64,000 nt of DNA from Legionella lansingensis (GTDB lineage Bacteria; Pseudomonadota; Gammaproteobacteria; Legionellales; Legionellaceae), in NCBI RefSeq assembly GCF_900187355.1, contig NZ_LT906451.1, positions 166,001-230,000 on the forward strand, given 5' to 3'. Numbering within the stretch: position 1 is the first letter of the stretch; every line of letters starts with the position of its first letter. Made by a program: the position numbers and the translations under genes. Under the pieces are notes generated by a model. That model worked only from the letters and a program-made list of their open reading frames with translations. It had not been told where the DNA came from and searched no databases. Positions 25,466 to 34,420 of this stretch are shown piece by piece.

Positions 25466-26734
25466 TCACGCAACGTTAGGGTCAAGAGAGGATCCCAATT
25501 TATAACAACCAACAGCAGTTAAGGTTATTGCAGCGCATCCTAATAAATAAAAAGCAGGGGCTTCTATCAAATTAAAAAAATGAATGAACCAAGTAAATAC
25601 TAAGGGAGCTACTCCACCAAATAGAGCAATCCCAAGACTGTAACTGAAGCCAACACCCGAATAACGTATGGGTCCTGAGAACGATTGAGCAAGCAGTACT
25701 GCATAACTGCCATTAATCATCCCGCCTAAAACAGAAAAACCAAGCACGAATACCCAAATAAACCATTCACCACAAACAGTTAATTGATAAAATAAAAAAT
25801 AACTGAGGAGTAGTAAACCTAAGGCCCCAACAGTCAACAATTTTTTGCGAGAAACATAATCAGATACTCGCCCAAACAAGGAAGTCATAAGAGCAAAACT
25901 TAAAAAACTGATGAAGTTTATCCAATACGCATAGGAAATCTCCATCTTAGCGATACTGGTTAGATAGGTGGGCAAATAAAGAAATAAAGAAATTATGGAC
26001 GCTGGTACTGCAGTAAGTAAGAAGCCAGTCAGTAGTTTTTTTCGTGATGATTTTAGTAATTGTAAAATAGGAACATGATATATTTTTTCCTCTTGTTTCA
26101 TAGCAATGAATACGGGTGTTTCCATGGCTTTTCGACGTATTACATAACTAATAATCCCTAAAAGAAAGCCAAGAATAAAAGGAATTCGCCAACCCCACGC
26201 CATCATTTGTTGTTGATTGAGAATAGTCGTTAACAATAAACCCACCCCCGCCCCTAGTGTATTACCGAGTGTAATACACATAAACACAAGGCCTATGGAA
26301 AATCCGTGTCTTGTTTTTGGAATATGTTCCAAGATAAAGACAACCGCCCCAGGAATTTCTCCGCCAACGGAAAATCCTTGAACGAGTCTCAGTCCGATCA
26401 ATATAAGGGATGGAACAATTCCCATTGATTGAGAACTCGGCAAACATCCCATCAATAAGGTAGCCACAGCCATCATAAAAACGGCTAGTGAAAAAGCTGA
26501 TTTGCGACCATATCGATCACCCAAATGACCAAAAAAGATTCCACCCAGTGGGCGCGCCAGATATCCTAAAGCAAACACGGCGAACGTATTAATTAACCCA
26601 ACCATTGGGTTTGTATTGGCAAAAAAATGATGGCTTAGAAATGGGGCGAATAAAGCATAGATAGTAAAATCGTAAAATTCTAACGTGCCACCCAGTGCAG
26701 TTAATTTGACAATATTGTATTGTTTTTTAGTCAT
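25466..26734 (-). CDS. MFS transporter, metabolite:H+ symporter (MHS) family
   Basis: A 422-aa protein with about 12 membrane helices. The N-terminus GGTLEFYDFTIYALFAPFLS, the LARPLGGIFFGHLGDRYGRK loop and RLVQGFSVGGEIPGA are hallmarks of the MHS group (ProP/ShiA/citrate-type proton symporters). The substrate cannot be read from sequence; organic acids or osmolytes are typical. A cupin gene lies 65 bp upstream on the same strand and may be cotranscribed. Confidence 0.9.
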   Translation of the reverse strand: MTKKQYNIVKLTALGGTLEFYDFTIYALFAPFLSHHFFANTNPMVGLINTFAVFALGYLARPLGGIFFGHLGDRYGRKSAFSLAVFMMAVATLLMGCLPSSQSMGIVPSLILIGLRLVQGFSVGGEIPGAVVFILEHIPKTRHGFSIGLVFMCITLGNTLGAGVGLLLTTILNQQQMMAWGWRIPFILGFLLGIISYVIRRKAMETPVFIAMKQEEKIYHVPILQLLKSSRKKLLTGFLLTAVPASIISLFLYLPTYLTSIAKMEISYAYWINFISFLSFALMTSLFGRVSDYVSRKKLLTVGALGLLLLSYFLFYQLTVCGEWFIWVFVLGFSVLGGMINGSYAVLLAQSFSGPIRYSGVGFSYSLGIALFGGVAPLVFTWFIHFFNLIEAPAFYLLGCAAITLTAVGCYKLGSSLDPNVA

Positions 26735-26799
26735 TATTACATCGCATAATGCATTAATTTTGTGTGCAATATACCATGGGCGTTGTTACTTTAATTAGA

Positions 26800-27189
26800 T
26801 TAAACAGCTTCCTTGATTATATCGTCTCTAATTTCGGCAATAGAATTGCATTCGATAAGAATAATATCAGTTAATGCTTTCACAGCATGAACGGTATGGG
26901 GTTGTACTTCTATTATCATGGGGGCATTAATTATCTGGAGCGTTTTATCAGCTGCTGATTTAGTTCTGTATGAGAACTCTATTTGTCCAGATAAAAGGAT
27001 AAACGTTTTAGGATTGGTAACGATACTTTTCCCTGTGTGATAGCTATTTCCTGAAATGCTTCCTTTCTTGCGAGTAATAAAAATAAAATCTTTTTGTTTT
27101 CTTGGTAAGGAAAATTCTTGGGTAATACCTCGTTCGTCTTCACCTAATAAATTAAATTCTTTCATTACCACACAATTAGATGGATTCAT
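26800..27189 (-). CDS. Small cupin-like protein
   Basis: A 129-aa single-domain beta-barrel protein. Its pattern, with FIFITRKKGSISGNSYHTGKS, then LLSGQIEFSYRT and PHTVHAVKALTDIILIEC, fits a cupin of the type fused to or related to sugar 3,4-ketoisomerases (FdtA/WxcM-like). One candidate metal His is in SYHTG and others in PHTVHAV. The reaction is not predictable. It lies 65 bp upstream of the MHS transporter on the same strand. Confidence 0.7.
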   Translation of the reverse strand: MNPSNCVVMKEFNLLGEDERGITQEFSLPRKQKDFIFITRKKGSISGNSYHTGKSIVTNPKTFILLSGQIEFSYRTKSAADKTLQIINAPMIIEVQPHTVHAVKALTDIILIECNSIAEIRDDIIKEAV

Positions 27190-27522
27190 TTATACCTCAT
27201 TCATCTCTGAATTTATCAAATACTGTTTTTGTGGTACCCCACGTTTTATGGCTATATTAAGGGCATTTGCCAAGAATGGAAAGGCACATCTAGCTGTTCA
27301 CTGACCAAGAGTATTGCGGCCTTTAAGGAGCATGGTATAAAGATATTCCGAAAACCGGAATTGGGAGTCTGTAGCAACGGATAAAATATTTGATTTTTAA
27401 CCAAGGAGTTAAATATTTTCTCTAATTGCTACAGACTTGCAGAATATCATTCTCACCTTAAGTCAACATTAAATAACCAAGTTGATTATTTATTTTTCTT
27501 TATTGACAGTAGATTAGTAAAA
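27190..27522. other. Intergenic region with an interrupted inverted repeat
   Basis: A 333-bp stretch. Apart from the inverted repeat at 27366-27437 I see no gene. The short frame at 27248-27300 has no recognisable pattern. Confidence 0.5.
27366..27437. repeat. Two-tier interrupted inverted repeat
   Basis: Outer arms AGTCTGTAGCAA (27366-27377) and TTGCTACAGACT (27426-27437) are perfect complements. Nested inside are AAAATATTT (27383-27391) and AAATATTTT (27411-27419). It could be a structured leader, a terminator or a small element. Confidence 0.7.
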
Positions 27523-27960
27523 ATGATAAAAAACCTCAAACTCAAATTCGTATTAGCAATGTTTAGATTTTATATTTTCCTTGGTGTGGCACTCATGACA
27601 GGAGTTAGTTTTGCGAAACCCTGTACAATAACACACAGAAGCTGTTTAAAACTCAAGAATCAACACTCTCAGCTTGTAAGAATTAATTGCAATGGGCTAA
27701 ATGAGCTGTTTTCTGCGGGTCATTCAGAGGGATCCACTCAATTGGATTTAGGTTATGGCGATGGACTTGGTGCACCTGAGCCGCGATCAATTAACTGTAA
27801 GCTAGATTATTCAGGCGAGCGGCCAAAGCAAAATTTTAGTTTTTATAACCCTTATTGGGGCTCAGTAATTGAATTTAATTTGATATCTGAAAAAAAGCTA
27901 GAAGTACACATAACTGATGGCTGGAGCTCTAAAGCAACGCATTATACGTTCGCCTGGTAA
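27523..27960 (+). CDS. Secreted hypothetical protein
   Basis: A 145-aa protein with an N-terminal signal sequence (hydrophobic FYIFLGVALMTGVSFA, cleaved about residue 31). The mature part has four Cys (KPCTITHRSC, INCNG, INCKL), enough for two disulfides, and a beta-rich pattern. No family recognised. An internal ATG at 27559 is an alternative start that would still leave a full signal peptide. It lies just upstream of tRNA-Gly. Confidence 0.65.
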   Translation: MIKNLKLKFVLAMFRFYIFLGVALMTGVSFAKPCTITHRSCLKLKNQHSQLVRINCNGLNELFSAGHSEGSTQLDLGYGDGLGAPEPRSINCKLDYSGERPKQNFSFYNPYWGSVIEFNLISEKKLEVHITDGWSSKATHYTFAW

Positions 27961-27993
27961 TTAAATTTTACCTCCAAGTGTTAGCTTATTTTT

Positions 27994-28067
27994 GCGGGTG
28001 TAGTTCAATGGTAGAATCTCAGCTTCCCAAGCTGATGGCGTGGGTTCGATTCCCATCACCCGCTCCA
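27994..28067 (+). tRNA. tRNA-Gly (anticodon CCC)
   Basis: A complete cloverleaf. Acceptor GCGGGTG pairs with CACCCGC, followed by T and an encoded CCA. The D-arm has AGTTCAATGGTAGAA. The anticodon stem TCAGC/GCTGA encloses loop TTCCCAA, so the anticodon is CCC (Gly). The T-arm is TGGGTTCGATTCCCA. Confidence 0.96.
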
Positions 28068-28075
28068 TTAAATAG

Positions 28076-28103
28076 GGGGCTGTTGACATTTGTCAACAGC
28101 CCC
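28076..28103 (+). terminator. Hairpin terminator of tRNA-Gly
   Basis: Perfect 13-bp arms GGGGCTGTTGACA and TGTCAACAGCCCC with a minimal loop, nine bases after the tRNA CCA. No long T-run follows (TAATATG). Confidence 0.6.
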
Positions 28104-28147
28104 TAATATGTGATTAACGATAAACGTCTGATTTGCAGATCCCTAAC

Positions 28148-29362
28148 ATGAGCCATTTACTCGATTTATCTATTCTTAAAAAAAACCGTGACTTTTCCTT
28201 ACTCTACTTAGGTCAATTTATTTCATTTATAGGCACAATGATTACTGGTGTGGCTCTGCCTTATCAAATTTATCATTTAACTGAATCTACTCTGATGGTT
28301 GGGCTACTCAGCCTGGTGCAATTGCTGCCTCTACTTATTACTGCATTGCTAGGTGGTGTTTTTGCCGATCGATATAATCGGCGTGGATTACTTATTATCA
28401 GTGAATTATTACTTGCTATTGGTTGCTTTTTCCTGGCATTCAACTCCAATCTTGCTCATCCTGACGTAATCCTGATATTTATTATCGCTTCAATAATGTC
28501 AGCGATTACCGGATTGCATCGACCTGCTTTTGACAGCATCATACAACAAATTGTTAAGCCAGAGGATTATAAAAAAGTAGGGGCTCTTAGCAGTTTCAAG
28601 TTTAGTTTTTGTATGATTGTTGGGCCAGCGATTGCAGGACTAATCATTGCTCAATATGGTATTGTAATAACTTATATCATTGATTTGCTGACTTTTATCA
28701 TTTCATTGGTCAATCTAAGCTTAATGCACTCAATACCCAAGCCTCTAATCAACGAACATCCCTCCATTTTATCATCGTTGAAACAGGGTATCCGTTTTGC
28801 TTTTAGTCGACAAGAATTAATTGGAAGTTATTTTGTCGACTTCTTCGCCATGATTTTTGCTATGCCAAACGCTCTTTTGCCTGCCATTGCCCAGCAGTTT
28901 GGAGGGGCTAAAACTCTAGGATTACTCTATGCTGCCCCAGCGGTTGGCTCATTAATTATTTCTTTCGTTAGCGGTTGGACTGCAAAAATTACTCATGATG
29001 GAAGAGCAATCGCTGTTGCTGCTGCTTTGTGGGGGGCTGCCATTATTGGGTTTGGTTTAGCAGGGTCATTATGGTTGTCTTTTCTTTTTCTTGCGCTTGC
29101 GGGTGCATTTGATGCTGTTAGCGGTATTTTTAGAGTCAGCTTATGGAATCATACTATACCTCAAGAATTAAGGGGGCGTTTGGCTGGGATTGAAATGATC
29201 AGTTACTTAAGTGGTCCCAAATTGGGTGATACCAGAGCGGGCCTTGTGGCAGCAGGCTTTGGTATCCCAATTGCGTTAATATCTGGCGGTATTTTATGTA
29301 TGATAGGGGTAGGCGTCTGTTGTTTTGCGTTACCCAAATTTTGGAATTACCACTCAAAATAA
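28148..29362 (+). CDS. MFS exporter (EntS-like MFS_3 type)
   Basis: A ~404-aa transporter with about 12 helices. The N-terminus (NRDFSLLYLGQFISFIGTM, ALPYQIYHLT) and the loop GGVFADRYNRRGLL match the EntS-type group of MFS exporters, which pump siderophores or drugs. The substrate is unknown. The frame extends to a TTG at 28133, but the ATG at 28148 is the first standard start. Neither has a good Shine-Dalgarno. The mltA-like gene starts about 40 bp after its stop, possibly in the same transcript. Confidence 0.88.
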   Translation: MSHLLDLSILKKNRDFSLLYLGQFISFIGTMITGVALPYQIYHLTESTLMVGLLSLVQLLPLLITALLGGVFADRYNRRGLLIISELLLAIGCFFLAFNSNLAHPDVILIFIIASIMSAITGLHRPAFDSIIQQIVKPEDYKKVGALSSFKFSFCMIVGPAIAGLIIAQYGIVITYIIDLLTFIISLVNLSLMHSIPKPLINEHPSILSSLKQGIRFAFSRQELIGSYFVDFFAMIFAMPNALLPAIAQQFGGAKTLGLLYAAPAVGSLIISFVSGWTAKITHDGRAIAVAAALWGAAIIGFGLAGSLWLSFLFLALAGAFDAVSGIFRVSLWNHTIPQELRGRLAGIEMISYLSGPKLGDTRAGLVAAGFGIPIALISGGILCMIGVGVCCFALPKFWNYHSK

Positions 29363-29399
29363 AGAATTATTCATTAACAGTTTTAGAATGTTGTTAACA

Positions 29400-30470
29400 A
29401 TGAAAATTAAAATTTTCTTTTTTGCTTTAATCATTAGCAGCCAGGCTATTGCTGCTCCTCGTTTTGTCCCTGCAGAGCCATTACCTGCCGCTCGTTATAG
29501 GATTAATGGACCTGCCTTATGTGCAACAGCCAAAGAAACCTTGGCCTATTTAAACAAAGGAAGCCACTATGATCCGCGTGTTATTCACGAAGGCAAAGTC
29601 TTCAAGGTGTCACTTGCACGTGTCAAAGCAACCTTAGTATTTATTTGCAAACATCAAAATGAACTACAGGATCCCGCTTTTATTAAAAACCATTTTGATT
29701 TCGTTCGTTGGTATCCGGACATCGAACAAACCAAGCCGCTGAGATTAAATAAACCGTTAGTCGCCAACTTGCCAAAAGATAAAATTTTAATGACTAAGTA
29801 TTATGTCCATCGTGCCAAGGCATCAAGCAAACCCACCCCAGCCTATCCCTTAGCGCTTTATGCGCTTCCAAGGGACGAAGAATCCCTGACAGTTGAGGAA
29901 GCGGACGCTAAACCTGAACTTATTCGATTTCAATATGGGAAACAGGCGATATTAAAAGGAGCGTTGACAAATAAAAAGGTCCCCGTTCTGGCTTATTTAA
30001 ATCGAGATGACTTAGAAGCTGCTTTGATGCAAGGCACTATTGTCGCTGATTTTGGCTCTCATGATAGCCCGGAAAAAATCTTTAACGTCCACCGCTGCAA
30101 CAATATTCCCTACGATAAAGCCCAAAACCCGTATAAACAAGAGCGATACTGGTATTTTAAGTCCGTAGATGGCATCAAAGGTTATGGCAAAGATGCTGAG
30201 CATAAAATTACAGTCAATAGCGAAGTCACTTTTGCAGCTGATCTTGCGCAATTCGGTTTGGGAAAACTACTGATGGTGCAATATCTCGATGAGACAGGAA
30301 AAATGGTGACACGCGCCGGTATTTTCGCTGATACTGGTGGTGCATTCGAAAATAACTTGTATCAGGTTGATTATTTAACAGGAAGTTATGCGGGTAGGGA
30401 GGCTTTTTATCAAGCAAACCGCCATTTACCGAATTATGTGACGGCCTATTTCATGGTGCTAAAAAGATAA
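29400..30470 (+). CDS. MltA/3D-domain murein lytic transglycosylase-like protein
   Basis: About 356 aa with a signal peptide (MKIKIFFFALIISSQAIAAP). The middle (IRFQYGKQAILKGAL, VPVLAYLNRDDLEAALMQGTIV) resembles the MltA-specific region. The C-terminus (AGIFADTGGAFENNLYQVDY, LTGSYAG) is a 3D-type domain with its Asp residues. Such enzymes cleave peptidoglycan glycan strands. No lipobox Cys is seen, so it may be soluble periplasmic or secreted. The frame extends back to 29325, overlapping the MFS gene; the ATG at 29400 gives the cleanest signal peptide. Its last 259 bp are duplicated at 32677-32935, next to an amidase gene that was presumably its original neighbour. Confidence 0.82.
   Translation: MKIKIFFFALIISSQAIAAPRFVPAEPLPAARYRINGPALCATAKETLAYLNKGSHYDPRVIHEGKVFKVSLARVKATLVFICKHQNELQDPAFIKNHFDFVRWYPDIEQTKPLRLNKPLVANLPKDKILMTKYYVHRAKASSKPTPAYPLALYALPRDEESLTVEEADAKPELIRFQYGKQAILKGALTNKKVPVLAYLNRDDLEAALMQGTIVADFGSHDSPEKIFNVHRCNNIPYDKAQNPYKQERYWYFKSVDGIKGYGKDAEHKITVNSEVTFAADLAQFGLGKLLMVQYLDETGKMVTRAGIFADTGGAFENNLYQVDYLTGSYAGREAFYQANRHLPNYVTAYFMVLKR
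30212..30470 (+). repeat. 259-bp direct duplication, copy 1 (3' end of the mltA-like gene)
   Basis: Matches 32677-32935 without gaps. I count four mismatches, all in the first ~70 bases; the remaining ~190 bases are identical. Together the copies bracket a 2.2-kb insert. Confidence 0.95.
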
Positions 30471-30664
30471 GAAAACCTTCAACGAATCAAAGAATTGCCA
30501 GTGCTTAATGTTTTCTCCTGTATCCCTGCCTGTAGTAACAGCAGGAACTTGAATTTATTCAAACAAGATGTTTACAAGAAGTTACAAGATTACCGTATTT
30601 TTTACCCCTATTGTGCATATTTATTTTTTTGTACTATGCAAAAAACTGATAACGAGAATTTCTT

Positions 30665-31246
30665 ATGAAAGCAGTCTGTGTATATTTAGGTGCAAGCTCT
30701 GGCAATAATAAAGCATTTGAACAGGCCACTATAAAACTTGCTCATGAAATCGTTGATATGGGGCTTATATTGGTTTATGGTGGTTCAAGTTTAGGAATGA
30801 TGGGGCTTTTAGCAACTACTGTGAAAAAATTGGGTGGTAAAGCAATTGGCATTATAACTACTCATCTTTTAGATCAAGAGAAACCATTAGAAATTCTAGA
30901 TAAGCTGCATGTGGTTGAATCAATGCAAGAAAGAAAAAAGATGCTCCAAGGGCTGGCAGATGTCTTTATAGTAATGCCTGGAGGTTTAGGTACTTTAGAG
31001 GAGGCCATTGAAACATGGAATGCTATTAAGATAGGAGAAATAGATAAAAGAATAGGGTTTCTTAATGTTGATAACTACTTCGACGAGTTATTCAGGTTTA
31101 TAGAGCATTGTCAAAGCAGTGGATTTATGCACATAAAACAAACTGCAATCCCTATAGTAAATAGCGACCCTGGTTTATTACTTAATAATTTAATTCAACC
31201 GATGAAACAAATTGATATAACAAATAAAGTACCTGTGTTGATTTAA
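30665..31246 (+). CDS. LOG family protein (nucleotide phosphoribohydrolase)
   Basis: A 193-aa Rossmann protein. VYLGASSGNNKAFEQA and LVYGGSSLGMMGLLA form the N-terminal nucleotide site, ERKKMLQGLAD follows, and PGGLGTLEEAIETW is the defining PGGxGTxxE motif. LOG proteins release free cytokinin-type bases or hydrolyse AMP and related nucleotides. It is the first gene of the insert bounded by the 259-bp duplication. GAGAA lies upstream of the ATG. Whether it works with the downstream LuxR gene is unknown. Confidence 0.92.
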   Translation: MKAVCVYLGASSGNNKAFEQATIKLAHEIVDMGLILVYGGSSLGMMGLLATTVKKLGGKAIGIITTHLLDQEKPLEILDKLHVVESMQERKKMLQGLADVFIVMPGGLGTLEEAIETWNAIKIGEIDKRIGFLNVDNYFDELFRFIEHCQSSGFMHIKQTAIPIVNSDPGLLLNNLIQPMKQIDITNKVPVLI

Positions 31247-31263
31247 AAGAGTTAGAGTAGCTT

Positions 31264-32098
31264 ATGGGCGGTATAAATAAATTTAGAAAAACACTATGCT
31301 TTATCCAGCAGTAATAACATAAAAGAATTGTTTAATCCTATTCTTAACTCCATAGGTATTACCTATTTTAACTACTTAAAAATATACAACGATGATTGTT
31401 CTCGAGAGTTATTAACAAATAATCCTGAGTGGATTGATCATTTTTATAAAAATTCATTATTTAATTCAGTTGGGGCAGTAGACATTGAGCACTTGTTGCC
31501 AAAAGGTTATTTTCTTTGGTCAGAATTGGATTGCGAGGATCCAGTGTATCTTCAAGGACGAGATTTTTTTAACATTGATAATGGAATTAGCTTTATTATA
31601 AAAAGAAATGATGTTACCTATTTATATATTTTTGCCGCAAGCAAAGAAGAATACGCAATAAATAATTTCTATATTGGGAATATTGATCTGCTTCAACGCT
31701 TTATCCATTATTTTAATGATAAAGCAAGGCCACTAATACGGGAAGCATCAAATAATCGCATTTATTTACCTAGCCAACAAAAAATAAATCAGGAACGAAT
31801 AAATAATATTGTCGCCTCTAAGAAAACAAGAGAAACATTTCTCGAACAAACGCAAGTGAATCGATACTTTTTACTAAATGAATCAGATAACTTGTATTTA
31901 ACTAAAAAACAGGCAGATTGTGCTCGATTGTTTGCGAAGGGTTACACATCCAAGCATATTGCTAGAGAAATGAGTTTATCTCATAGAACGATAGAAGGTT
32001 ACATTATTGATATAAAGAACAAATTACAAGCATCCTTAAATAGAAGCTTAACTAAACAGCAAACAATTCAGATCTTACGTCATTCAAATATACAATAA
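31264..32098 (+). CDS. Orphan LuxR-family regulator, probably with a 5' frameshift
   Basis: The frame open to 32098 has a C-terminal LuxR HTH: LTKKQADCARLFAKGYTSKH, then IAREMSLSHRTIEGYIIDIKNKL. An N-terminal sensor-like part starts near FNPILNSIGITYFNYLKIYND. The only start in this frame is a TTG at 31328, without a ribosome-binding site. Coding-like sequence extends further upstream (NLEKHYALSSSNNIKEL) to 31277 with no start codon. ATG 31264 reads MGGIN and joins that frame if one unit of the tandem ATAA-ATAA at 31273-31280 is removed. The gene may therefore be frameshifted by a 4-bp duplication. Coordinates given include this probable original start. It lies inside the duplication-bounded insert. 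Confidence 0.75.
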
Positions 32099-32332
32099 CT
32101 TGTCCGAGTATTTTTTACGGGTACAAGGATAAAGTTATTTGGCTAAAATTGGCTAATAAATTTTAGAATAAAAATATCAGGGGCTCTTGCCATTTCATCT
32201 TAGACTACGTCCCGCGACTTATTCACGGCGCTATGTCTAGCGTAGACAAACAATGGCAGGTCGGCATTGTAGATCAATTGTCAACCTAATATTTTTAATA
32301 AATTATTATCAATTTATTTGTAGGAGCAACAC

Positions 32333-32617
32333 ATGGGATGTGCCTTAGAGTTTCCTGAGTCAGTTGTCAGAGTTGAGTTTTGTGGTCAAGGTGACAAACA
32401 GAAAATTATAATTGATGTTTTAACAAAGCATAGTGAGATGGATATCAATAAACTCGCTTTGGCACTAGGGGTGTCAGTAAAGAAACTGAGAAATATTTGC
32501 GACGGTAAAAATTTTCTTGTTGGTGAGCAGGCAGATAGTTTATTACAATTATTTTTAATGTTTTTGAGTCGACAGTTTTTTCATAAATGTACTTTAATCA
32601 GGAGTTTTATGGATTAA
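32333..32617 (+). CDS. Small HTH-like protein
   Basis: A 94-aa protein with a good ribosome-binding site (TAGGAG seven bases before the ATG). The centre (MDINKLALALGVSVKKLRNI, then CDGKNFLVGEQADSLLQLFLMF) has the helix-turn-helix feel of XRE-type DNA-binding proteins, where an adhering helix pair precedes the GV turn. It is the last gene of the insert before the duplicated mltA 3' end. It may be a small regulator. No named family. Confidence 0.6.
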   Translation: MGCALEFPESVVRVEFCGQGDKQKIIIDVLTKHSEMDINKLALALGVSVKKLRNICDGKNFLVGEQADSLLQLFLMFLSRQFFHKCTLIRSFMD

Positions 32618-32676
32618 TTTTTTGTAATGAGGTGATCAGAGCTACAGATAGAGTTACTCATTACCAAAATATAACA

Positions 32677-32935
32677 AGTCAATAGCGAAGTCACTTTTGC
32701 AGCTGATCTTGAGCAGTTCGGTTTGGGAAAACTACTGGTGGTACAATATCTCGATGAGACAGGAAAAATGGTGACACGCGCCGGTATTTTCGCTGATACT
32801 GGTGGTGCATTCGAAAATAACTTGTATCAGGTTGATTATTTAACAGGAAGTTATGCGGGTAGGGAGGCTTTTTATCAAGCAAACCGCCATTTACCGAATT
32901 ATGTGACGGCCTATTTCATGGTGCTAAAAAGATAA
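32677..32935 (+). pseudogene. Duplicated 3' fragment of the mltA-like gene (copy 2)
   Basis: This 259-bp segment copies 30212-30470 with four mismatches clustered near its 5' end. It encodes the last ~86 codons of the mltA-like gene without a start or signal peptide. The frame ends with TAA at 32935, one base before the amidase ATG, showing that the intact gene once sat directly upstream of the amidase. Confidence 0.9.
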
Positions 32936-32936
32936 C

Positions 32937-33584
32937 ATGAAAATTTTAATATCCTTTTTATTCTTTATAAGTTCTCTGGTGCATGCTTTTTCTTGTCATG
33001 ATCCTCAGATAATTCATAAAGCACCCATTCAATTTAATGAAGAGCGTATTGCTTTAACACGGCAATATCAATTAACCCATTATGGGATTGACTCCAAATC
33101 AATTGAAATTGAACCGAGAATGATTGTGTTGCATTGGACATGTATACCAACTCTCGAGGCAACTTTTCGTGTATTTGATCCTCCTACTTTTCCACGAAGC
33201 TCTCCGCGCACAAAGGAATTGCCTGGGAACCTAAATGTATCAAGTCATTTTGTTGTTGATCGTGATGGAAGCATCTATCAGCTCATGCCTGAGACTTGGA
33301 TGGCAAGGCATGTTATAGGTCTAAATCATTATGCAATTGGCATTGAAAATATAGGGGGAGTAGATAGTCAGGACGACTTAACCGAAGAACAAGTAAAAGC
33401 AAATGCATTTTTAGTCTGCTATTTAAAAAAGAAATATCCAGAAATAACATATGTTATTGGTCATAATGAATATTTAAATTTCAAGAACACTCATCTTTGG
33501 CTGGAACGAGATCCCAATTATCAAACCGATAAAAACGATCCAGGGCCCGTTTTTGTTAATAAGGTACTGAAATTAGTTCACTAA
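32937..33584 (+). CDS. Exported N-acetylmuramoyl-L-alanine amidase (Amidase_2/AmpD-like)
   Basis: A 215-aa zinc amidase with a signal peptide (MKILISFLFFISSLVHAFSC; the Cys at 20 could also be a lipobox). Amidase_2 landmarks: MIVLHWTCIPT (zinc His), VSSHFVVDRDGSIYQLMPE, NHYAIGIENIGG, IGHNEY (second His), and the C-terminal NDPGP Asp. It removes the peptide stem from MurNAc in peptidoglycan. The start is one base after the stop of the truncated mltA copy, so the two functions (glycan strand and peptide cleavage) were probably one operon. Promotion now has to come from within the insert. Confidence 0.92.
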   Translation: MKILISFLFFISSLVHAFSCHDPQIIHKAPIQFNEERIALTRQYQLTHYGIDSKSIEIEPRMIVLHWTCIPTLEATFRVFDPPTFPRSSPRTKELPGNLNVSSHFVVDRDGSIYQLMPETWMARHVIGLNHYAIGIENIGGVDSQDDLTEEQVKANAFLVCYLKKKYPEITYVIGHNEYLNFKNTHLWLERDPNYQTDKNDPGPVFVNKVLKLVH

Positions 33585-34003
33585 TTGACAGATGAAACGA
33601 CGATCTTTAAGCAAATTAATCATAAGAACAAGCTCGAAATATTTTTTCAACCACATGCGTTTTGTTATTAGTAATTTGACCTTTGAGGTTACCAAATTTC
33701 CCCTGGACATGAGCCATCATCCAAACAAAAAGAGATTCTAAATTATTTCCAGAGCGATGGGCTATTTCTAAATTATCAATATATTCTTGCAGTATAAGTA
33801 GACATCCTATTCCCAATAAGAAAAGTGAATTAGAGGCGCACTATCAGTGCGAACAAGAGACGGTATAATGTGATTACAAGTTTTAGGAAGTATTCGAAAA
33901 ATAAATGCTTATACAATATAATGTGTTAATTATAGCATAATGTTTATCGTTGAATTGTGATTCAACGACTTGGATAGATGCCTATATATTAGAATTTCAA
34001 AAA
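33585..34003. other. Intergenic region, possible gene relic
   Basis: A 419-bp gap. On the minus strand 33616-33816 is open (66 aa, TTG start only) and includes YIDNLEIAHRSGNNLESLFVW, which reads like genuine protein but lacks a ribosome-binding site; it may be a truncated gene. A small hairpin CGCACT-ATC-AGTGCG lies at 33837-33851. Confidence 0.4.
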
Positions 34004-34420
34004 TTACCTACGCAAGAATAGCCAATAGTAAACCAGCGAACCAGAAATCATGCCAATAACAAAATATAAAGGATCAAAATTGAATGTAGCTAAGGCGGTG
34101 ATGGATGGTCCCGGGCAGTAACCTGCCATTCCCCAACCAATCCCAAAAATAGCACTGCCTATTAGTAAGTTTTTGTCTATGATTTTTTTCTTTTCAGGGA
34201 AGTAAAACGTCTCGGCGAAAATGGGTTTCTTACGTTTCTGGATGATTTGATATCCTAAAAATGTGGTCACAACCGCAGCAACCATAACCATTAACAGGGT
34301 CGGATCCCATGCTCCGGTAACATCCAGAAAATTTAAAACTTTATTGGGATTAATCATGTTCGAGATGGTCAGTCCTATGCCAAATAAAATCCCAGTCAAA
34401 AAAGCCATTAAGCTATACAT
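34004..34420 (-). CDS. YeeE/YedE-type membrane protein (DUF6691 half)
   Basis: A 138-aa protein with four hydrophobic segments. It has FLTGILFGIGLTISNMINPNK, a sequence typical of DUF6691, and GYCPGPSITALATF, a Cys-containing motif of the partner half. Such pairs are linked to thiosulfate or sulfur-compound uptake. It overlaps the upstream partner gene by 8 bp, so the two are translated together and probably form one transporter. No rhodanese or sulfur-oxidation gene is adjacent. Confidence 0.88.
   Translation of the reverse strand: MYSLMAFLTGILFGIGLTISNMINPNKVLNFLDVTGAWDPTLLMVMVAAVVTTFLGYQIIQKRKKPIFAETFYFPEKKKIIDKNLLIGSAIFGIGWGMAGYCPGPSITALATFNFDPLYFVIGMISGSLVYYWLFLRR

Noticed and set aside
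33616..33816. 66-aa minus-strand frame with protein-like sequence
   Set aside because: Only a TTG start without ribosome-binding site and no recognised family; described in the intergenic entry instead of as a gene.
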